From Verrucomicrobiota bacterium (lineage in GTDB: Bacteria; Verrucomicrobiota; Verrucomicrobiae; Limisphaerales; UBA11358), in assembly GCA_014860005.1 (NCBI GenBank), contig JACZKP010000029.1, positions 1 to 41,368 on the forward strand: a DNA stretch of 41,368 nt, given 5' to 3'. Positions 40,611 to 41,368 of the stretch are shown piece by piece; the first letter of the stretch is position 1; every line of letters starts with the position of its first letter. The notes beneath the pieces are model-generated. The model had not been told where the DNA came from, did not search any database, and saw only the letters and a list, made by a program, of their open reading frames with translations. Both the position numbers and the translations under genes were made by a program.

Positions 40611-41368
40611 TCATATAGCCCTATTTTTCCATGCAGAAAGGCACAAGGCGTATTGGTGCCGCCCGTCATCTGGAAACTGTGAAACGCTCTCGATGAAGTC
40701 TTGCTGATGGGGCTGACCAAGCGCAAGCCGGTAAAGCCACCGTTGGCGGCTGAGTTGGTCGAAGCGGATTGTCTGCCGAGATTGAGGAAGGACGACGAAG
40801 AGGCGATCAATTTTTTCGCCGGGACACGACCACCAAGGACTTCGGCCGGAAGCATCGTGCCCGAATATTTTCTCCGCATGGCCAGCGAGAATCGACCATG
40901 GACTCGCGTTCTCACCGGTCTCGCAGAGCGTTTGGGTTCGGAGTGCCTCCGCCAAAGCGTATCGCACGGAAAGCCCGCCGAAACGTTGGATCCGCCCCTC
41001 GCGTTGCTCAAGGTCGAGCGGGCTCGGGCACAAATCCCAATGTAGGAGCTGTCTGCACCAGACGTGAAAATCCAAACCTTCCTGTCCCAACGAAGTCGTC
41101 GCGAGCACTTGCGGCCAAAATGGAGAGTTGAATGCCCGCCGAAGGTCGTCCGTTCGCAGGCGGTCCTCACCGCCGAATGAAGTGTTTGCTACTTTGGCGT
41201 CCGCAAACGGCATGGCGGCATGGCAACGCAACATGAAATCCTCGGCGCCGGGTTCGTGGACGACATGACGCCCCTCGCGCAGACCGAGCACCTTACGCAG
41301 ATTGAGCGAAAAACGCAGGACGGCGTCGGCATCAAGTTGGCTGGTTATCCACAAGTGTTCATCAAGGA
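40611..41368 (-). CDS. SNF2/HepA-type helicase, C-terminal part
   Basis: The frame is open through the right edge, so the N-terminal helicase domain is outside the window; at least 252 residues are visible. The second RecA-like domain is recognisable: LATTSLGQEGLDFHVWCRQL (motif V) and DLEQREGRIQRFG (motif VI with arginine finger). Downstream, SPWWSCPGEKIDR and RWLYRLALGQPHQQDF are typical of the large SNF2-like helicases that accompany phospholipase D-type and DISARM-type defence genes. It is convergent with the small genes at 39506-40448. The other strand-frame ORF over it (40553-41170) is a shadow. Which system it belongs to cannot be told from this fragment. Confidence 0.85.
   Translation of the reverse strand, partial: LDEHLWITSQLDADAVLRFSLNLRKVLGLREGRHVVHEPGAEDFMLRCHAAMPFADAKVANTSFGGEDRLRTDDLRRAFNSPFWPQVLATTSLGQEGLDFHVWCRQLLHWDLCPSPLDLEQREGRIQRFGGLSVRYALAEALRTQTLCETGENASPWSILAGHAEKIFGHDASGRSPWWSCPGEKIDRLFVVLPQSRQTIRFDQLSRQRWLYRLALGQPHQQDFIESVSQFPDDGRHQYALCLSAWKNRAI

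Noticed and set aside
40553..41170. 205-codon minus-strand ORF over the SNF2-type helicase
   Set aside because: Second frame on the same strand as the helicase; Arg/Ser-rich, no domain, while the other frame has clear helicase motifs.
1..41368. CRISPR arrays, rRNA and tRNA genes, IS ends
   Set aside because: No regularly spaced direct repeats, no cloverleaf-like or rRNA-like sequence and no transposase were found by eye. The Cas4-like nuclease is therefore linked to Argonaute rather than CRISPR here; short or degenerate elements could have been missed.

Overview
The window reads as an accessory region of a bacterium with moderately high GC content: a mobile-element-like block of DNA-transfer and DNA-processing genes flanked by defence-type cargo. 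No housekeeping gene, rRNA or tRNA is visible. The envelope genes (type IV pilus/type II secretion-type ATPase and platform protein, a MauE-like membrane redox protein) suggest a Gram-negative host. The general flavour fits a Verrucomicrobiota/Planctomycetota-type genome, but that is a guess. No plasmid replication initiator, relaxase, integrase or att site is seen, so plasmid versus integrative element cannot be decided.

Region 1 (1-2673, minus strand) is a compact ubiquitin-like conjugation operon: a protein of three tandem ubiquitin-like domains, an E2-like protein, a JAB/JAMM metalloprotease and a ThiF/E1-like enzyme, coupled by ATGA overlaps. An unrecognised gene runs off the left edge. 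Content and order recall the bacterial Bil (ISG15-like) anti-phage operons. Region 2 (2852-9542, plus strand) is divergent from it across a 178-bp gap. It holds seven tightly packed genes: a sigma-factor-like protein, a small protein, an ImmA/IrrE metallopeptidase, a Cas4/RecB-like Fe-S nuclease, a long prokaryotic Argonaute with a plausible D-E-D-D tetrad, a small protein and an HExxH zinc peptidase. A start-less ORF that looks like a gene remnant follows (9538-9762), then about 380 bp without a gene.

Region 3 (10142-40448, mostly minus strand) looks like the backbone of a DNA-transfer element. It has a PilB/GspE ATPase with a separately encoded extra N-domain, a PilC/GspF platform protein, a VirD4/TrwB-like coupling ATPase, a topoisomerase-III-tail zinc protein, two SF2 helicases, two UvrD-like SF1 helicases, an RNase HI fusion, a possible ssDNA-binding protein, a membrane MauE-thioredoxin protein and many unrecognised proteins. 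Each helicase superfamily is present as one intact copy and one copy that has lost a key ATPase residue. Five gene starts lie only 5-8 nt downstream of a TANAAT hexamer, which points to leaderless or near-leaderless transcripts. Region 4 (40611-41368, minus strand) is the C-terminal part of an SNF2/HepA-type helicase of the kind found in defence systems, entering from the right.

Working picture: regions 1 and 2 are two anti-mobile-element systems that may share control through the sigma-like protein and ImmA/IrrE, carried beside an unusual conjugation-like or pilus-based DNA-processing module. The strongest candidates for undescribed biology are the Argonaute-Cas4-zincin operon and the helicase/PilB/VirD4 module with its leaderless promoters.
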